A stretch of 8,332 nt of DNA from Deltaproteobacteria bacterium (GTDB taxonomy: Bacteria; Myxococcota_A; UBA9160; PR03), in assembly GCA_018262315.1 (NCBI GenBank), contig JAGSPS010000127.1, forward strand, positions 1-8,332, read 5' to 3'. This document shows positions 5,796 to 8,332 of the stretch, in pieces. Each line of letters starts with the position of its first letter. Position 1 is the stretch's first letter. The notes below the pieces were generated by a model. That model searched no databases. It saw nothing but the letters and a program-made list of their open reading frames with translations, and was not told the DNA's origin. Made by a program: the position numbers and the translations under genes.

Positions 5796-6631
5796 GGCGC
5801 CGTCTCCGCTGGCGTCTCGGGCGCGGCAGGCGGAGGCAGCTCCTCGAGCGGACGACCCGAGAGCACGCGCCAGGCCCACTCGACGGGTCCCGACGCGACA
5901 TAGAGCGCTCCGATCACGAAGAGCGCGATCTGGGGCTCCTGGATCACCACCGCCAGCGCCAGCACCATCCCCACGATGGCGCGATACGAGTGGCGGAGGT
6001 CGACCCCCTTGAAGGATCGATACGGGATCGCGCTCACCATCAAGAGCCCGAGCGCCGCGACGCCCGCCGCCACCAGCGGCTCGGGAACCGCCACGCCGAT
6101 CTGCTCGTCGCGCAGGAACGAGACGAAGAGCTGCGTAACCGACACCATGCCCGCCGCCGCGGGGCTCGGCAGTCCTTCGAAGCGACCACTGTAACGCGAT
6201 GTGTGCACGTTGAAGCGCGCGAGCCGCAGTGCCGCGCACGCCACGAACAGGAACGCGATCACGAAGCCGCTGCGCCGGAAGCCTTCGAGGTGACCGGCGT
6301 GGAAGGCGAGGATCGCCGGCGCCAGGCCGAACGACACGATGTCCGCCAGCGAGTCGTACTCGAGGCCGAACTTGCTGGTGGTCTTCGAGAGCCGCGCGAC
6401 GCGACCGTCGAGCCCGTCGCAGATGCCCGCGAAGACGATGCCGAGCGAGGCGTTGAAGAAGTTCCCCGCCTGCGCCTGCACGATGGTGTAGAAACCGAAG
6501 AACAGGTTTGCGGTGGTGAAGAGCTGAGGCAGTAGATACACGCCGCGACGGCGGCGGCGCGGCTCGTTGCGACGCCGGCGGCGACGGCGTTGCCGGCGCG
6601 ACTCGTGGCGCTCGAAGGGGGCGTCACTCAT
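5792..6631 (-). CDS. pssA: CDP-diacylglycerol-serine O-phosphatidyltransferase PssA
   Basis: Integral membrane enzyme that makes phosphatidylserine from CDP-diacylglycerol and serine; 279 residues. The CDP-alcohol phosphatidyltransferase motif D-x2-DG-x2-AR-x8-G-x3-D-x3-D is complete at 72-97 (D72, D75, G76, A79, R80, G89, D93, D97). It is preceded by YLLPQLFTTANLFFGFY (32-48), the first membrane segment of this subfamily. Further hydrophobic segments lie near 62-71, 99-112, 122-136, 184-201, 216-230 and 234-246. The N-terminus is exceptional: residues 12-29 contain 14 arginines. The start ATG 6631-6629 overlaps the psd stop as ATGA and has GGAG 7 nt upstream; the open frame runs further upstream, but that part is a shadow of psd. 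The C-terminal tail is Pro/Ala/Glu-rich. The product is the substrate of Psd, encoded just before. Confidence 0.96.
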   Translation of the reverse strand: MSDAPFERHESRRQRRRRRRRNEPRRRRRGVYLLPQLFTTANLFFGFYTIVQAQAGNFFNASLGIVFAGICDGLDGRVARLSKTTSKFGLEYDSLADIVSFGLAPAILAFHAGHLEGFRRSGFVIAFLFVACAALRLARFNVHTSRYSGRFEGLPSPAAAGMVSVTQLFVSFLRDEQIGVAVPEPLVAAGVAALGLLMVSAIPYRSFKGVDLRHSYRAIVGMVLALAVVIQEPQIALFVIGALYVASGPVEWAWRVLSGRPLEELPPPAAPETPAETAP

Positions 6632-7305
6632 TCCGGCGCTCCGAGCCGCGCGAGGATTGAGGCTCCCCCGCGCACGCGGTCGCCCACCTTCACCGTCGCG
6701 ACGCTTCCCGGCGGCAGCAGCACGTCGGTGCGCGAGCCGAAACGGATCAGTCCGTAGCGCACGCCACGCGCGAGCCACTCTCCGACCTTCGCATGGCAGA
6801 CGATGCGCCGCGCGATCAGGCCGGTGATCTGCGTGACGACGATGCGGCGCCCGTCGGCGAGTTCCAGCTCCATCGCCAGCCGCACGTTCTCGCGTTCCCC
6901 GCGCGGGTTCCAGGCGGCCAGGAAGCGCGCGCCCCCGCGTTCCAGCGAAACGACGCGCCCCGCCAGCGGCGCGCGATTCACGTGCACGTCGAACACCGAG
7001 AGGAAGATCGCAATGCGCAGGCCCTTGCGACCGCGCTCGTCTTCGATCGCGCCGACGGCGAGGACGCGGCCGTCGGCGGGTGCCACGACGGTATTCTCAT
7101 CGCCCGGCAGGTCGCGCGCTGGGTTGCGGAAGAAGGCCACCACGAACAGCGTGACGGCGCCGAGCACGGCAGCCGACGGGATGGAGCCGAACCCGAAGGC
7201 TGCTGCGGCCAGCGCCGCGGCCGCCGCAATGAACGGCCAGCCCTCCGGCGCGATCCGCGCGGTTGGGCGCTCCTGGAAGATCGGGGCTCGCTCGTCCTCA
7301 CCCAT
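6628..7305 (-). CDS. psd: Phosphatidylserine decarboxylase proenzyme, short pyruvoyl form
   Basis: Decarboxylates phosphatidylserine to phosphatidylethanolamine at the cytoplasmic membrane. It has 225 residues, fitting the short Psd form of alpha/delta-proteobacteria and archaea rather than the approximately 320-residue E. coli form. Two hydrophobic segments lie at about 22-36 and 43-59. Then come APADGRV (75-81) with the likely catalytic D78, FLSVFDVHVNRAP (101-113) with H108, and RFGSRTDV (188-195), where self-cleavage between G190 and S191 would convert S191 to the pyruvoyl group, giving beta (1-190) and alpha (191-225) chains. The start is ATG 7305-7303, 13 nt past the ilvC stop; only a poor Shine-Dalgarno is visible, so coupling to ilvC is likely. 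It overlaps pssA by 4 nt. Confidence 0.96.
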   Translation of the reverse strand: MGEDERAPIFQERPTARIAPEGWPFIAAAAALAAAAFGFGSIPSAAVLGAVTLFVVAFFRNPARDLPGDENTVVAPADGRVLAVGAIEDERGRKGLRIAIFLSVFDVHVNRAPLAGRVVSLERGGARFLAAWNPRGERENVRLAMELELADGRRIVVTQITGLIARRIVCHAKVGEWLARGVRYGLIRFGSRTDVLLPPGSVATVKVGDRVRGGASILARLGAPE

Positions 7306-7318
7306 CTTGGCCCGGCTC

Positions 7319-8332
7319 TCAATTCTTCGAACGATCGGCCAGCCGCTTCTCTTGCAGCCACGGCATCAGACCGCGCAGCCGCGCACCGACCTTTTCGAGC
7401 GCGTGCTCGGCGGCGATCCGGCGCATCGCGTTGAAGCTGGGATTGCCCGCGCAGTTCTCGAGGATGAACTCGCGCGCGAACTGGCCGGACTGGATTTCGC
7501 GCAGCACTTCCTTCATCCGCCGCTTCACGCCCTCGTCGATGATGCGCGGACCGCGCGTCAAGTCGCCGTACTCGGCGGTGTTCGACACCGAGTAGCGCAT
7601 GTTCGCGACACCGCCTTCGTAGATCAGGTCCACGATCAGCTTCACTTCGTGGATGCACTCGAAGTACGCCATCTCCGGCGCGTAGCCCGCCTCGACCAGC
7701 GTCTCGAAGCCGGCCTGCATCAGCGCGGTGAGCCCGCCGCACAGCACCGACTGCTCGCCAAACAGGTCGGTCTCGGTCTCTTCGCGAACGTTCGTCTCGA
7801 TGATGCCGGCGCGGCCGCCGCCGATGCCCTTGGCGTAGGCGAGCGCCGTCGCGAACGCATCGCCGTTCGGATCCTGGTGCACCGCGACCAGACACGGCAC
7901 GCCCTTCCCTTCCTTGTAGTGCCCGCGCACCGTGTGCCCGGGACCCTTCGGCGCCACCATCCACACCGAGACGCCGGCCGGTGCGACGATCTGCCCGAAA
8001 TGGATGTTGAAGCCGTGCGCCACCGCGAGGTGGTTGCCCGGCACGAGATGGGGCGCGATCTCCTCCTGGTAGGTCAGGCCGGCCGTTTCGTCGGGCACCA
8101 CCAGCATCACCAGGTCCGCCTCGCGCGCCGCATCGCGCGGCTCGACGACGCGCAGGCCCTCGGCCTCCGCCTTCGCCCGCGACGTCGAGTCCTTGCGCAA
8201 GCCGACGACCACGTTCACGCCCGAGTCGCGCAGATTCAGCGCATGCGCGTGACCCTGCGAGCCGTAGCCGATGATCGCGACGGTCTTGCCGGCGAGGCGT
8301 CCCAGGTCGGCGTCCTTGTCGTAGAAGATGCG
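7319..8332 (-). CDS. ilvC: Ketol-acid reductoisomerase IlvC, class I (first codon(s) beyond right edge)
   Basis: Isomerises and reduces acetolactate or acetohydroxybutyrate to the dihydroxy acids of valine, leucine and isoleucine synthesis, using Mg2+ and NAD(P)H. 337 residues are in the window, beginning RIFYDKDADL, so probably only the initiating Met is missing. Seen (window numbering): Rossmann GYGSQGHAHALNLRDSG (22-38), the cofactor loop GLRKDSTSRAK (44-54), whose serine/threonine-rich composition suggests NADPH, AHGFNIHF (105-112), and VAPKGPGHTVRGHYKEGKG (126-144). Metal ligands are D189 and E193 (ETDLFGEQ) and E225 and E229; adding one Met gives the canonical 190, 194, 226 and 230. It is the first gene of the operon seen here; ilvB/ilvN are likely just upstream, outside the window. 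Confidence 0.98.
   Translation of the reverse strand, partial: RIFYDKDADLGRLAGKTVAIIGYGSQGHAHALNLRDSGVNVVVGLRKDSTSRAKAEAEGLRVVEPRDAAREADLVMLVVPDETAGLTYQEEIAPHLVPGNHLAVAHGFNIHFGQIVAPAGVSVWMVAPKGPGHTVRGHYKEGKGVPCLVAVHQDPNGDAFATALAYAKGIGGGRAGIIETNVREETETDLFGEQSVLCGGLTALMQAGFETLVEAGYAPEMAYFECIHEVKLIVDLIYEGGVANMRYSVSNTAEYGDLTRGPRIIDEGVKRRMKEVLREIQSGQFAREFILENCAGNPSFNAMRRIAAEHALEKVGARLRGLMPWLQEKRLADRSKN

Noticed and set aside
5796..6239. Possible N-terminal extension of LeuA upstream of position 5795
   Set aside because: It is an out-of-frame reading of pssA. LeuA homology begins at MTEIVRIFDTTLRDG, and an ATGA overlap with a Shine-Dalgarno marks the start.
6632..6778. Possible 49-residue N-terminal extension of PssA
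   Set aside because: It overlaps the conserved C-terminal part of psd in another frame; the internal ATG has GGAG 7 nt upstream and forms an ATGA junction.

Overview
The window is high-GC bacterial chromosome (roughly two thirds G+C by eye) and carries ten protein genes, all read on the minus strand. Coding density is very high. I see no mobile element, CRISPR array, tRNA or rRNA. The gene order (ilvC, psd, pssA, leuA, leuB, an asd-family gene, truA, rplM, rpsI) together with base composition suggests a Gram-negative lineage of the former Deltaproteobacteria or a related phylum (Myxococcota, Desulfobacterota, Binatota-like). As I recall, ilvC-psd-pssA-leuA runs are typical of Geobacter and relatives. 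This placement is inference, not a measurement.

In transcription order, from high to low coordinates, the layout is as follows. (1) 8332-7319: ilvC, lacking only its first codon or codons at the window edge. (2) 7305-6628 and 6631-5792: psd and pssA, the two steps from CDP-diacylglycerol to phosphatidylethanolamine. (3) 5795-4251 and 4250-3165: leuA and leuB of leucine synthesis. (4) 3165-2185: an aspartate-semialdehyde-dehydrogenase-fold protein whose catalytic residues appear to be gone, like E. coli UsG-1. (5) 2183-1380: truA, a tRNA pseudouridine synthase. (6) 1280-828 and 835-437: rplM-rpsI (uL13, uS9). (7) A strong intrinsic terminator at 380-411. (8) 305 to the left edge: the start of a Nudix hydrolase gene with its own candidate promoter.

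The first seven genes are almost gapless: 13 nt between ilvC and psd, ATGA overlaps at psd/pssA and pssA/leuA, abutting codons at leuA/leuB, a TAGTG overlap at leuB/asd-like, and 1 nt between asd-like and truA. They are very probably co-transcribed and translationally coupled. A 99-nt gap precedes rplM, the only intergenic space large enough for another promoter or leader before the terminator. The operon mixes branched-chain amino-acid synthesis, membrane phospholipid synthesis, tRNA modification and ribosome assembly. leuC and leuD are absent between leuA and leuB.

Most of the window is core metabolism and translation, and I found no undescribed multi-gene system. The points most worth a second look are the apparently catalytically dead Asd paralogue, a hairpin that may bring a distant Shine-Dalgarno to the truA start, the repeated use of TTG/GTG starts, and a 14-arginine stretch at the PssA N-terminus.
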